Positions 14,430-27,520 are shown, counted from the first letter of the stretch. The stretch is DNA of 64,000 nt from Gymnogyps californianus (GCF_018139145.2 NC_059473.1:64152707-64216706), one strand, 5' to 3'. Notes: generated from the letters alone by a model not told the origin. A program made the numbers and translations.

Positions 14430-14960
14430 AAAGAGGTTTTGGAGGAGGAACATAGAACATAGGAACTGACATACCAGATCAGAGAAGGTGGTCAGGCTAG
14501 GAGCTGTGATTACTATCCTATTTGCAGTAGTGCTCAGGAGATCTGCTACAGATTCAGAGTAAAAGATTATAGCAAAGTGCAAAAATTATATCTCTTCTTA
14601 ACTTTCTAAATCTCATCTAGGTTTGTTTTTTTGTATTCTCATTTTATACTGTCTTGAATCCTCATTATTTCTAGACACTTCTGCCTCGTGGAAATCCATT
14701 CCACATATTAAATTTCAATTCTGTGATTATTTTTAATCTATTTTAAATCTACTACCTTAAAATGCCATTAGCATATCCTGGGATTTGTATCATGAGAGAA
14801 GATATACAAATATGTAACTATCTCACCACTTTTATCTAAAATGTCTAAAATCTAATGAGTTTGTATGCTACATTTCAATCAATCATTATATGTTTCATAT
14901 AATTTTAATTTCACTCCACTCACTTTTTTAGCTGAGCTCTGGTCAGAACGAGATATGTCA
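14430..14960 (-). mobile_element. Second old CR1-family fragment (3' part), antisense
   Basis: The plus strand begins with GAACATAGGAACTGACATACC at about 14,443, the reverse complement of the 3' region of the same old amniote CR1 group. It continues through a CCTCGTGGAAATCCATTCCAC block (about 14,685) and a TTTTAAATCTACTACCTT block (about 14,741). It then continues to about 14,960. This part of the consensus overlaps the start of the fragment at 12,640, so it is a separate copy and not the missing end of that one. It is non-coding and heavily decayed. Confidence 0.65.
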
Positions 14961-15447
14961 ATACAGCAGAAATGTTGTTCTACAGCAACTTGTATTCCCC
15001 AGAAATACTAATGAGTATAGATTAGTATAGATTACAAGAAAGCCTCTAAACACTTCTGCCTCAAGGTTTTAGGGTCCACAGTTTCAGATATTTTTTACCA
15101 GGTTTAGAAAAGTGTGGGATCTGGACGATGACTTTCAAATTAGATTTCTGAAACATTCACCTCTCTCTTTCCATGTAGCACCTTTCCCATCTCTCTACTC
15201 TCCCACTGGTCCATTTCCTTCATTTCTCTCTTGTTCATCTTCACATTTGACATCGTTTTCACTCCACAAGCATGCATACAGATTTTTACAATGTACTTTT
15301 TTTCTGTCACTTTATAAAAGTCCTAGACAAAAATACAACTCTAAAGACCATTTTATAACACTGTTACAGACTGCCATTTTAACAGCATCATCTGTCATCT
15401 TAATAAAGTCCCTTGTGCAAGACCGCAGCAGCACATATCGCAGCCTG

Positions 15448-15723
15448 TAACAAATCCTGTCAGACAGTCCTTTGATAAGCTCCTTTCAGCTGGAGCCTAT
15501 TCAGACTGTATTTAGACACAGTCACACTAGACCTGCATACTGTCAATCTTCCCCTGTCCCCTGTAGGCTGCGGAACTGCAGGCAGGCTTCCCCTGCCTGC
15601 TCTAGAATATTTCCTGTACATAGTTTTTCTATAGGTCCCCCAGGCCAGTCCTCCTAGGCCTTCCAAACAAGGGCTGACAGTATGCCCATCCTCTCTTCGC
15701 TCTCTGAGGACTCCGGTGTTACA
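15448..15723 (-). mobile_element. Possible small solo LTR bounded by TGTAACA/TGTTACA
   Basis: The segment starts TGTAACA and ends TGTTACA, a 7-bp perfect inverted terminal pair of TG...CA type as found on LTRs. It is less AT-rich than the flanks. I find no matching target duplication on the two sides (cagcc on the left, attca on the right) and no convincing TATA plus polyadenylation pair. The call rests on the terminal pair and the base composition only. The minus-strand frame across it is a side effect of composition. Confidence 0.25.
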
Positions 15724-18700
15724 ATTCATCCTTCAAGAACATGTGAGGTTGAGGCATTATCTGCATGCGTCTCCTTGTTGTAGATGACTTTTAAATAAAT
15801 TTTGACCATTCTTTCAGGTGAGGTCATAGGACTCTAAGGAGACAAGAAATCCAGTCCAAACCCATCCCAAATTCTGCCAAGGGTTTCTCCTCCAAATCAT
15901 GGGATCTGCCTTCCATGCAGCACGCTTTCCTCTTTCTTGGCTGGCTCCACAATGAGTCCCTATGATAATAAAAATATTATCTCTGTTTTTCTGCCTTTCC
16001 TAAGCTTCCTGCCCGAGAGCTTCACTGGATAAGTCAACACAAGGTGTGACAGGCTTCTGCAATTATGGCCTTAATCATGACACCCTCTGTAGCCCATCCA
16101 CCTTCTACTTACACAGCTGTTTGCAGGTGGTCTGTTGGTTGTGCCAGTTAATACAGGGAGGTATCTAACAGCCTATTGTACCTCCACTGACTTTAGAATT
16201 GCATTTGGAGGTCTGCTGTCTTTAATGACTAAACATACTGTCCTGAGGGCAACTGTCAAAAGACAGTGTAGATAAAACCTTTTAGCCTCCCCTCCACCCA
16301 TCTACTGGAGCTTGCCAGCAGTGCGGTTTTCAAGACTCGGCATTAGCCTGTCATTTCTTTGTCTTCCTTTCTGGGGGATTTCCACATTCAAACCACCATC
16401 CCCAGCAGAGCTCTTGGAGAAGACTGACTTCATGAAGGATGTGGCTATCTCATTGTTGTAAATCAGGACAACTCAAGCTTTTTCATCACTGTAGGCAAAA
16501 CTGAACATAGAGGAGGCAGAGCAACCGCCCTAGGCTCCATACCCCGCCCCGTCACCCCTCTGTTAGTCCACTAGCAACACAACCTCTGCTTTCAGCTGCA
16601 AGGAATGGAGATAGGGACCATGCAGAATGGGGCTGAGCATGCACGTTCAGGGCTACCAGCACCCATTAATGTGGATTTTGCTTGAGCTGCTCAGTGAGAA
16701 CCCTGTCTATGAGAACTGCTCTGCTGCTGTTATTACCACTTAAAAGTAACGGTTTCAGAGTTGAACTGCAACTGCAGCCCAAGAAGATGAGAATCCCTCT
16801 CAATCTTTTATTTAAGGACATGATTTGGCCACTCCTCTTAGTCTACCTCTGCAGACACCAACTCTAGTTTGACCATGCTTATACCCAGCCAGAGTTTCGA
16901 CATCCTCCCATCTATATCTGAGGGATTGAAGCTCGATGATCCTGCACTGTCTACATCTGACACAGGAGCCTGACAGCATCTGGCTGATTCCACACACATG
17001 GAAATGTTCCCTTACACAGTGATTCATGAATGGCAGTTCCCCAAATTGCAACAGCACTTCTTACAACAGATAAAATGTAAAATCCGGAGCTAAAAGCAAC
17101 AAGACAGTGAGGATAATGCTATTACTTTATATAGTACATAGATGGTACAATACTGTGTATTATTAATACTGCAATGAACTGAGCATTAGGCAGAGTATGT
17201 GCTTAGGCAGAAAAGAGTAGGTTTTGGAACTTAAATACATAATCTTTAAACTTGAATTTTAATCCCTGGAACCCTTTCCTAAATCTGAACAGAGCTAAGC
17301 ACAGTGGCTCCAGGTTTTGGTTTCTTGTGGTTTTGTCTGTTGTTTTGGGGTTTTTTTAAGTTGATAATAAAACAGTAAAAGTTGGATGGGAGAAAAAAAT
17401 GTCAGTCTCAGTCTAGAGACCCTCTCAACACTCCACATGTTTGCCTCTAAAAATACCTATTTATCATCATTTTCTATATTACATTGAGATCAAGGGATGA
17501 TAATGACAGAAGACTAGAAAAATGCAGGCAATATTATCTGTAATTTATTTGGTGGATAAAAGACAATCAGAAAAAAGACATATGAACTGCAATTTTCTTA
17601 TCTTTTGTATATCAACCCACTTTCTGTCAGAAGGCTAAATTTTGTTGAAAGTGCATTAAAAGCAATTTTGCAAAAGGTCATAATTGCAACAACAGCTAAC
17701 ATTTCCTAACTAACCTTGGGGACTCTTTAGTAAATTATAATATCCAGTAGATGACATCTCTCTATTAATAGATACAAAAAATGTCCTGCTCTTCCTAACA
17801 CGTGTATGCCACATATGGAAGTAATTTCCTGTTACAGTATTATCTGGACTATGAAAAAGAAGACATTCACTTCCAGGAGGCCTGACTGACAACTTTTCTT
17901 GTATTTTCCAGCAGGCCCAGATACATGATATGAAAGCTGTGAGGAACAGAGCTTTTACATCCTATGTATTATCCCTTTAATAGCAACAGATTTGTAGCAC
18001 GATGAGACGTATTAGCATGGTTCTATATGAACTTCCCTAGCAGGAGACAAACGTTATTTTCCACTGCAACTAGATATGTAACAGCCAACATTTTTATTCT
18101 TCAAAAGAATTTTTGTTAATGTATGTTAGTTACTTAATATATGTACAGTCCTTAAGTTTTGTAAATACAATTATTCTAGTTTGCAAACAAAGATCAATCA
18201 ATTAAACTGAGGTCATTTAAAGCAGAGTATCAGTCAGAAATAGATTGGGGAGTCTTGATATATCTCATTCTGCCATAACTTTAAATACTGTCAGCCTTTA
18301 GGATCAGGTTGTGTCTGCTGTTTTGCTTGTGCCATACTCCTTAAAAGAAATGAAAACCTGGAGATGAATAAAATAAAGTAAGTTCAGAGTATTATGCTTT
18401 CAGTCATAAATACGTAGAAGAAAAAACACAGCTTTCCAGGAGGGAACTTACTTAGTACAAGTCATAAGCTGGTTGAAAACAGTGTTATAATCGCATTTAA
18501 TAATGATTTATTGATACAGAATAAGGTACTTGAACGACTTTATAAAAACATACAGCAGAATAAACAGTAACCATTCTGAGAAGAGAGAGGAGGTGGAAAA
18601 TTCTGACCACGTCTCTGCTGCACTCCTGCTGGCCTGGCTCTATCTGTCAAGTGAGCAGTTTGCAATGCTACAGCTGCACCAGGCAACAGTCTCACTGCAG

Positions 18701-19338
18701 ATGCAGTTACACAGACAAACCTGGACCTGGGCTGGAAGATCTTCCTTGCCTGGAAGGAGGAGGAAAGCAGGACAGGGTGCCACGTGGAAAAAAGCACTTC
18801 TGCTACTCTAAGCTGCTTTCACACATAGCGCTACTAACATAGCATGTAGCTGCAGTAAATACCCTAGCAAAGCATGCCCAGTATAAATCCAGATGAGACG
18901 ATGCTTGTGCTTAGGAGGAGGGTGAAATAAATAGTAACAATAAAGTACTACATATACCCTTAAAAGAAGGATACAGTTTGGAAAGAAGGAAACTGAGAGA
19001 TTTCTAACCATAAAGAAAGTGATTATATGCATTTAACCACCTAATAGTAAAGAGATGAAGAAAAAATTACAGGACTTCAATAAAGCACTATGGTCTCTTC
19101 TGTGAATATTCTTATGGATTATTAAATGGCATATAAATAGGAAAACAGGTCATCAGGGTACTTTCAAAAATCAACAAACACGCTAAGTCTAGGACAGTCT
19201 GTCTATAAAACTAATTACAAGCAGGCTGTATCACATTCTCTCTCATAAACTTGCATATTACAGAGCCAAATTTAGGTTAATTGTGAAGTTGGAGGCAAAT
19301 GCAAAAGCATTTCAGTTGCTGAGAAATGTTTCCTTTTA

Positions 19339-19388
19339 TTAAAAAAAAAAAAAAAAGAAGAAGAAAAAAAGAAGAGAAAAAAAGAAGC
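19339..19388. repeat. A-rich purine tract
   Basis: A run of 16 adenines is followed by GAAGAAG and AAAAAGAAGAG words. It could be a decayed poly(A) tail or a simple repeat. No retroposed body is recognisable to its left. Confidence 0.7.
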
Positions 19389-22300
19389 ATCTCCGGAGGT
19401 TCACTGCTAGCTTAGTTTCTGGTTTGTGTCAACTTGTTTATATCAGCTGCTGATTTGCGTCACTGGCTTGGCTTTGTGGTTGTATCTGGGGCCTGATGGA
19501 CACCCTGGTGCATTAAGAAATTCACCACAACAGTACAGCATGTTAAGATCAGATAGCACAACCTAATGTTGTTTTCTTAAGCACACACACCACACACAAC
19601 TCTACTAAAAAATTACTGGAGGCAGCTAAGAGAGGCAGACTATCAGTTTGATGCAAACCAGGTTTAAATTCAGATAATGAGGAAAATGTCCATGTAGCAC
19701 CAAAAAAGTGCATGCCAAATATTTTTAAGGGTACCAAAAAGTTGTACGTATATTTTCAAAAGGGTTTATATTTCTAAGAATCAAGATACCTTACATCTCT
19801 TCACTTCCTCTAAGTGTTTAGTACAAGCATCTTGAACCACTGCACATTCACTGTGTTGTGCAGGGAAATTTTCTACTTTGAGATGTAAAACATTATTTTA
19901 GCTATGGCTTTAATTAGCTCCTTGGAAATTAAAAAAACAAATCCTGAATATTTAAGCTTGAATATCTGATCTGATCATTTGGAATACTGAGCACAACATA
20001 ACTTAGATGCTCTGCTTAAAACCCACATATTTTATAATATTTTCACCGTATATAGGGTGCCCATACAGAAGTCAACATTACATTTTAAGCTTTGTGTCCA
20101 TGATTAGATGACACATGTTCACACATACGGAACTGCCTAATGAAAATGCTTATCATCTAACTGAGCACTTCAGAAATGAGTAAAAGGTAGTGCATGATGC
20201 CTTCTTGCTATACCAGATGTATACAGCTGAAAATGCCGAGCAGGGACTACTGCAATTCTGAGGGCAGACTTCAATAAAGCTAATAACCTTTTACTTCAGC
20301 TGATGTTCGGCTTCACATTTTCTGTCCAAGCTTCCACAACCAAGCCTTACAATTCTTTTTAGTTTTGTGACAGTTCATAGAAGGTCTAGTGAATAAACAA
20401 AGAGAATACATGTCTATAATCTTAACAGAGATATTTTATAAAAGAAAATAAAATGTTTTCAAAACCATGTTTGCTTTATGGAAACTTCCTTTAAGAAACA
20501 CTGAAACTAGTTCCAAGAGCCTCAAAATATTCCATGAAGATGTGCCTGAAATAAAACATGGATTTTCTGTTTAAAAATTGCATATTTGATCAAATTAGTG
20601 TTAAGACATTAAAACGTCTTTCAAGATACACATTACAGTTGAAATGTTTTGATCAATCTGTTTTACTTCTCTTTTTCTTTCTGAGAATTTCAAAATATTT
20701 AGCTGTTGCCCAATTTGAAATGAAGTCAGATTTTGAAATCTCAGATTCTTGAGTAAAGTAGAATGATTATCCCCTAGGTTGTTCTGATAATATACCATAT
20801 TTTAGATGGAGGAGCTGAAGTTCTAGAGATTAAACAATGAGTCCAGGAAGGCCCACCAAAGAAAAAAAAACTTACAGAGAACAGTAATCCAATTTTTAAG
20901 CAATAGGTCCAGGAATAATCCAGGAAACAGCACACCCCAGTCTGTATAGTCTAGAGCTGGTTTTCAGAAACATATGGTTCATTCCAGCAGAATGTGGTAA
21001 CAGCTTACCTGCATCTTCTTTTTCTTGTCTTGGTCCTCACGAGGAGAAACATAAGTGGTGCTGTTGCCTGCACAGAAAATGGAAGTGAAGGTCACAAGAG
21101 CTGCTACAGCAGCTTTACACTTCCCAAAAGATTCTATAATGCAGGAGTAACTCCTTTAGTAGTGAGTACAATTTCATGGGGAGGTGTGCAGTATTGCCCC
21201 TGCAATACTGCAGTAAAGGTTTTACTGAAGTAAAAAAGCTGACCTCTGTATCTGTCCAAACACACAATTCTCATTCTCATCCTAAGGATCTTCCCTCTTT
21301 TCCCCCTCTCCGATGTGTTAATATTAACACAAAGCATCATATAGCATCCTGACTGGAAGGTATTAACCTACAGTCATCACTCTCGATGGATACCGAGAGC
21401 TTCAAGAGGAGCTGGAATGTGTAGTGTCAAAGAGAAACATATCACTTGGCAGCTTGGTTTGCTGTGTTTGACCTGCGTTTTGAAGTAAATAGCAGCTTCT
21501 GTGCAGGGTTGTTATGATTTGCTCTTTCAGAAGTATAATAAAAAAGCAAATATTAGAGACAAAGTTCGTTGAGGGTTTTTTTATTAGTAATCCCTGTTAA
21601 AGCACAGTTGAGAGAAGCAAAAGAGTTCTGATTTTGTTCAGCACGTTTTGTAAACATTTCCACATCCCTCTCTGTATCAGGACTCCTCAGCTCTGGAACT
21701 GGGAGCTTCCAAAAACATTGTGAAGTGTTAACACAGCTGGTGGAGTCCGCCACACCAGCTGGAAGAGGCACACTGAGGATCTGGTGAGTACGAGTGAGCC
21801 AGAAAACTGAGCTGGAGTAGCTCTGTGGTTTCAGGGCTGTGGCACAGACCTTGGGCTTTAAGGTATTCTGGTCCTGCCAGCTCCAGCGCAGGAGGGAAGG
21901 ACCCAGCTACAAAGGAACAATAAGGAGCAGTTTGCCCATAGCTCGGAGCATGAAGACTGTACTGAGGATACCTGCCCTCCCTGGATGCCCAGCTCCAGCA
22001 TGGGGAGGATGGGAAGAAGAACACAGAAAGGATGAGCAGTGGTCTCCGGTGGCAATCTCACTGGATCTGTGCACCAAAGAGCACCATCACCTCGTCCATG
22101 TAGGAGCTACTTCCCTCGGGCGCTCCTCTGATCTCCACCACTACATTAAGTCAGGAGTTTTGCCTTTCCCATGTTCTCAGGTCTCTTGCTCCTCATTCAG
22201 CCATCCCAGAGAGTTTCCCTGGTTCCCAAATTCCGTCCTTTCAGGCCTCCTTAAAAATAGAAGAAGGGCCCTGAAGTATGCCATTATGACAGTCAGAGAA

Positions 22301-23964
22301 ACTTGGAAAGGAGAGTTTGCAAAAATATTTACTATGTGAACTCCCTTCTGCCTGTCTTCATAGTAACTGAACTAAGTGACCAAGGGGGAAATTTGAAACC
22401 AAAGCTTCTAACTGAACCCACAATTAAATAGAAAATCAACATGCCCTGAAATGACAACTGAAAAGCTATGTCAAAAGCACAAGTCTTCACTGCCTTTATA
22501 GCTTTACAATCATTTTTTCCAATTTCTTTAAGTATGTACTAATTGGATAAGAAACACAGGAAGATGACTCTCTGGTGCTTTGCTGACAGCTTGAACTACT
22601 TCTATTCAGTTCTAGAGGTTTAACTAACTGCTTATTGTCAATTCTGACTGTTAGTCACCTACTTTGATGTAGCAAAGTTGGAAAATAAGAAGTTAAGTCA
22701 GTCCTTTAGTCCAACAATCCTCTCTAGCTGAGATCATAAGAATATGCAGTTTTGGCTGTAATACTTACATTTTATTTCTTCAGCCATTTCAGTATTGGGA
22801 GATAACTCTTTTATTGTAGGAAGAAGGTATATATGTTTTTTTTTAAAAATAGACAAGTAAACACTTTTGAAATAAACAACTGTGAATTGAAAAGTGTACA
22901 TAATGTTGTTCAAGTATTTTCACTTAGTTTTTCACACTCCTACTTAATTTTATGTAACTGACATAGTAAGAGTGATACCATGGGTGAGGCAGAGCTAGTA
23001 CAGTTAGATAATGTGATAGACAGGGCATTGAATCGCAACTATTCCTCTTAAAAATGCCATGCTTAACTACAGATTTATACACCAATAAATAGACACATTT
23101 GTTCCCAAGGTCATATTTTTTTCCTCAACACTATTCATAAGGTGTGCAGACAACCTGACCTTCCCAGCATGCTGCACCAGCTGGTCTAAAAGGAGGAGAT
23201 ACATCCCACACCTGCTGTGCTTCTCAGTCTCAGAACTAGAAAACTTCCAAATAATCCAAGGGAGAGGGGTAGAAGGGTGGTTGTGAATGTACATATAGAC
23301 AAAACATCTTAAAGAACTGCAGACGGCCATCTTTTTCCCATGAGTACTTGTTTATAAGTATTTTCAAACTGTGTGACTCTATGAAAGACACCTAAAAAAA
23401 TTATCATTGACCTCAAGAACGATCCTGGACTTCAAAGCTGAATAGAATGTCTTCTGAAGACAGAGGGTTGGAAAGGATTCATGTAAAGCAGATGACGCTC
23501 AGAAGGTGGCTCTGCAAACCTCAGGGATGGAGACATTTTGCAGAGAGGTCAGTGATGGTCACTTCAAGTTTAAGGGAAAAGGCCTTGATGGTTACAGGCA
23601 TACTAAAATACAATTAACTTTTTAATGTTGATATACCTATCCTGTCTTTCTGCCACTACTGTGAAGAAGGGAGATACTTTTTAAACATCTTGGCTTATCA
23701 ACATAAAAAGTTGAAAGCTTGCCTATCTACAAAGTTATAGAGGGAAAGCTTGGTCATGACAGGCTGTAGCTTAGAAAATAATTACATATTAATCTGTGAT
23801 TAATCTTCTGACTCAAATGAAATTGAAGACGACCTCAGGAAGAAACTCAGAATGGGTCTGAACTGTGCCTTTGTCCTGAAAAATATAGCAAGAGATCTGC
23901 ATGAAGGACAGCATTTCTTACTGAGGCCTTGGGAAGCTGTCTTCATCAATAGATGAAAGAAGGA

Positions 23965-24525
23965 TTAAGTAACTGCCCTCACACCCAGGTCTCTCCCCTC
24001 ATACTGAAGCTTCCATAGTATGACATTGGGCCTGTCCAAAGGTTGAAGCCAAGAGACACTTCCAAACACCACTTCAAATACTAGGGCATGTACTGCAGTG
24101 TTTTGCAGGAGGGCTACCTTTGCCAATAGCAGAATAACATCTTGGTGAAATTTGTGCAACTGCATCCCGATAAACAATGCCAGATGATAAAGCACTTTAT
24201 GCCAGATACGGCAAAAAGGGCCAAGTCTTTCAATATGCATAACTACACCAACACCAACAAGAAGAATCAAGAATATTAGACTGATGCCAACATGTGCATT
24301 GCCAATCCTGACTTCTTTGGTTATGTTTCTGTAATGTAAATCATGCTCAAGCAAGAGTACTTCAGGCTCAGGAAGTACAGTCTCTGTGGAGCTTTGCTCT
24401 ACCATGACAGAGATAGTTACAGCAATGGAGGAGAAAGTCATTGTCGGCCCAAGAAAGTCACTGCTTGGCACCAGTGAAAGCTGCTCTGATGATACCTGAA
24501 AGCCCACTTCAGTGGTTGCAGGCAC
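23965..24525 (-). CDS. Unidentified open frame with one hydrophobic segment
   Basis: This minus-strand frame of 186 codons is the longest outside the CpG island and the recognised retrocopies and repeats. Around residues 79-96 it carries a strongly hydrophobic run (GISLIFLILLVGVGVVM), compatible with one membrane segment. Serine- and threonine-rich sequence lies before it, and a second mildly hydrophobic, histidine-containing region follows at about 110-140. No signal peptide, conserved catalytic motif or cysteine pattern stands out. I see no CpG-rich promoter, Kozak-favoured start or splice partners nearby. A frame of this length can occur by chance in a 64-kb window, or it may be a remnant of an unclassified mobile element. 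I do not recognise the product and doubt that it is a real gene. Confidence 0.15.
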   Translation of the reverse strand: MPATTEVGFQVSSEQLSLVPSSDFLGPTMTFSSIAVTISVMVEQSSTETVLPEPEVLLLEHDLHYRNITKEVRIGNAHVGISLIFLILLVGVGVVMHIERLGPFCRIWHKVLYHLALFIGMQLHKFHQDVILLLAKVALLQNTAVHALVFEVVFGSVSWLQPLDRPNVILWKLQYEGRDLGVRAVT

Positions 24526-25969
24526 ATGGATTGTCCGTAAGAAGGAATATTAGGTATTGTTCAGAAGAGACTCCTGAGGCTAAACACTAGAAGGAGAATC
24601 AGATAACTTCAAAGGGAACTAACAAAACTTTCACCCAAAACAATGAATGACACAAATTTAAATGGTCAGATTTAAAAGGCTGAGGAGAGTAAAAAACATG
24701 GAGTATTTGCTGCTTCATTGCAAAGAGTGGAAAGTGGGGAAGAGCTTGTGGGCATGCCTTATCCAACAAAAAGTTCTCTCATGGCAAATGTTTGGCCATA
24801 TGTACAGGGACAGTGTGAACGTAGATGAGAGAGAGAGAAGATGAAGGAAAATACGGTTTTGCTAAACAGCCTGCCAAAGACCTGGCTTTCTTCAGGGATA
24901 TTTGTCCAAAATTTCATGTTTTTAAGCTGTTGCAAATCAGAGAGAATACAGTTTTGTGAGAAATACATAAACAGGTCAGTATGACACTCATCGCATGAAT
25001 GGATAACTCATTTTAAGACAGAGTCAAAAGCTGTAATGCAGTTATTGCTCAACTCATGTTTAACTGGTGCCAGTATCACAGAATGAAAACACAGCTTAAT
25101 ATATTACAATATCCAACTCCTGGCTTGGTGACCACTTCAGGTCAAAGATTCAGTCTGCTTTCTCCCTACAGTTTAACAGAAGACAGGTTTGAGGCTCAAA
25201 AGAGCAGAATTCTTTTCCTCAGCCTGCCAAGTGACCTTCAACAAATCACTTCAGTGTGCCACAATTTCCCTACAATTAAATAAAGCACAATACTTGTGAT
25301 TCTTAGGAAAGTATTTTCAAAGCAACTGGTCAAAGTTCTAGAGACTGTTAAGGTGCCATTATTTGCATATGATTATTTGAATGCACCACTTGGCATGTTA
25401 ATATTATTAAGCCCATTATTTCTGTGTAAAAACATACATGCTTTCACCCAATTTCTTAATTTAATTAATACATTCATGTAAGTTACCACAGTTGTCTTTC
25501 TGGTAGCTTTTTGAAACTCCTGGATGATGCAGAGTAGGGCTGCTCTCCCCCATCACTATTTTTCAAGCAATCTGTATTTCTCAATTTAATCTTCATTTAA
25601 ACTAGTTTCCCTCACACAGAGGGAAGGGGTCTAACAGAGAAATACTGGTGTAGCTAGAACAGGCTATTTAAGATGCTAACCCTTTCACCCATCCCTCTCA
25701 CATCCCTGCTGGCAGCCTAGCAGACTTGGTAAACTGGAACAGGCATGCACTTTTCAACTATTGCTGTGCACAATCCATCAACTCAGAGCAAATTCCCCCT
25801 CCCTGCTGTTAAAGCCAAGACTCCAGGCTGAATCTGAACAGCTAATACCTTCATGTCTTGTTCTGTTAACTCTGCAACAAGATGTTAAGGGAAAGCTAAG
25901 GCAGAACATGTAAATACTCCGGTGTTCATCAGTAAGTTTACTGGCTCATTATTTTTTAAATTCATTGGA

Positions 25970-26645
25970 TCATAGGATATTCATATTATGACAGGGTAAC
26001 TCAGGCTGGAATGGACCTCAGGAGATTTCTACTCCAACCTTGTGCTCAAAGCAGGATCAGCTGTGAGATCAGACAAGGTTTCTCAGGGCTTTATCTATTC
26101 AGGCTATGGAGAACGCACAACCCCACTGGGCAAATTGTTCCAGTGTTTAATTGTCCTCATGGTAAAAGAGTTTTTCCTTACATCCAGTCTGAACCTCTTG
26201 CTTCAGCTTATACCTGCTGTCTTTTGTCCTCCACCACGCAGCACTGTGAAAGAGCATGGCTCCATTTTCTTGATAACCTCGTCATGGCTAGGACAAGGCT
26301 GCTGTTAGGTGTCCCGAAAGCTTTTTCTCTTGTAGACTGAACAAGCCCAGTTCCTTCAGCCTCCCTTTGCAAGGCAAGTGCTCCAGCCTCCTGACCATCT
26401 TGGTTGTCCTCTGCTGAACTTGCTCCAGTTTATCAATGTCTTTCCTAAAATGGGGGGGCTTGAAACTGGACACAGCCTCCCAGATGTCGTCTCAGGAGTA
26501 GAGATCTCATGAATACTGAGCAAAGGGGGATAGTTACTTCTCTTGATCCTGTTAGTATAGCTCAGGAAGCTGTTGGTTTTCTTTACTGCCAGGGCATGCT
26601 GCTGGCTTATGTTCAGCTTGCTGTCTGACAAGACTCCCATGCCCT
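25970..26645 (-). mobile_element. CR1 LINE 3' portion (ORF2 tail and 3' end), antisense
   Basis: On the minus strand the CR1 ORF2 C-terminal block is readable, with GVLSDSKLNISQQHALAVKK near 26,640-26,580 and KLEQVQQRTTKMVRRLEHLP near 26,440-26,380, followed by the KELGLFSLQEKKLSGHL block. The 3' untranslated part continues to about 25,970, where TCATAGGATATTCATA is a decayed version of the reverse-complemented CR1 terminal octamers. Frameshifts and stops break the frame. CR1 encodes an endonuclease-reverse transcriptase that copies its own RNA. Only its last part is present here, next to an ORF1-like portion that starts at about 26,650. Confidence 0.8.
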
Positions 26646-26649
26646 TTTT

Positions 26650-27520
26650 TGCAGAGTCCTTTCACCATCTCTGCCTAGCAGTTCCTACTGTTCAAAGTGG
26701 GTCTTATGCTCATAAAAGCCAAATTCCTGTCAATGACATCAGCTGGGTAACCAGACACTGACCAGCGGAATCTGTCTGCTTCTCCCCTAGCCTTTTCTCT
26801 GCACTGGCAGGACTCAAGAGATCACCACTTGGGCCTCCATGCCTTTGACCCTCATTCCCAAAGCCATCCAGTCACTTCTGATATGCTGAAGGTTCTTGCC
26901 CCCGACGTGTTAATGCTGCCAATGTAATTAAGCAGCAAGAGAAATAATACAAGGGCCAGACAAGCCTTGGCGGTTTCTTTGCAACATGCTGGATCCAAGT
27001 TCCCAGCAAGCACCAGACCTCCCTAGACAGCAAGTCAGATCAGCAGATTGGGCCTTCTGTACCCCCCAGAGGTGAGTCCCCCAACTACTATCACTTGTGA
27101 CTTCCTCTTGGTGCTAATGCATGGCTCATCAGGTAGCTGTTTCTTCCCCAGGGATGGCTGTCTCTCCCTTGCCTGCTACCAGCACACTGAATCAGTTCTG
27201 CAACTGCAGATCTGCCATCCTCCTCTTGCCAGGAGTCACAAGCTTCCTGCCTTTCCCAGCCTGGGACTCTCCATTTGCCCCACAACTGACCATGGTCTCT
27301 GGCTGCCCTCCCTCTGTGCAGTTACAGGTTCAGGCTTTTGCCCCTGCAGGATGTCTATGAAGATACCGTCAACATCTTTTTTATGTTCGCTGGTGCTGTG
27401 CAGTTTGCCCTCTTGCTCCCACAGCTCATTGTCTTGGCAAAATATCTCATCTAGCGCACACCTTCTGCAGGCAAGGACACAGTTTTCTCCTTCTCCAGCC
27501 TTTGGGAGATGCACCAGCTA
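26650..27520 (-). mobile_element. CR1 LINE ORF1-like region, antisense and decayed
   Basis: The minus strand encodes fragments that resemble CR1 ORF1. A cysteine motif with flanking charged helix (LACRRCALDEIF ... ELWEQEGKLHSTSEHKKDVD) lies at about 27,480-27,350. Downstream, VIVVGGLTSGGYRRPNLL at about 27,105-27,050 resembles the start of the ORF1 esterase-like domain, where a GDSLLRG-type motif would be expected. Here GD-S is lost, so the catalytic serine motif is not intact. Several stops interrupt the frame. The plus-strand frame of 202 codons at 27,048-27,656 is the antisense shadow of this region. Confidence 0.55.

Larger units (their letters stand above)
14965..25965. other. Long non-coding stretch, few recognisable features
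   Basis: Apart from a possible small LTR at 15,448-15,723, an A-rich tract at 19,339-19,388 and an open frame at 23,965-24,525, I see no gene, RNA gene or classified element. The 21.55-22.35 kb part is less AT-rich and includes a 166-codon plus-strand frame (21,839-22,339). Its translation resembles no family I know and it shows no splice or promoter context, so I do not call it a gene. Confidence 0.45.

Noticed and set aside
21839..22339. 166-codon plus-strand frame
   Set aside because: No recognised motif, no promoter or splice context; the surrounding 0.8 kb is simply less AT-rich.
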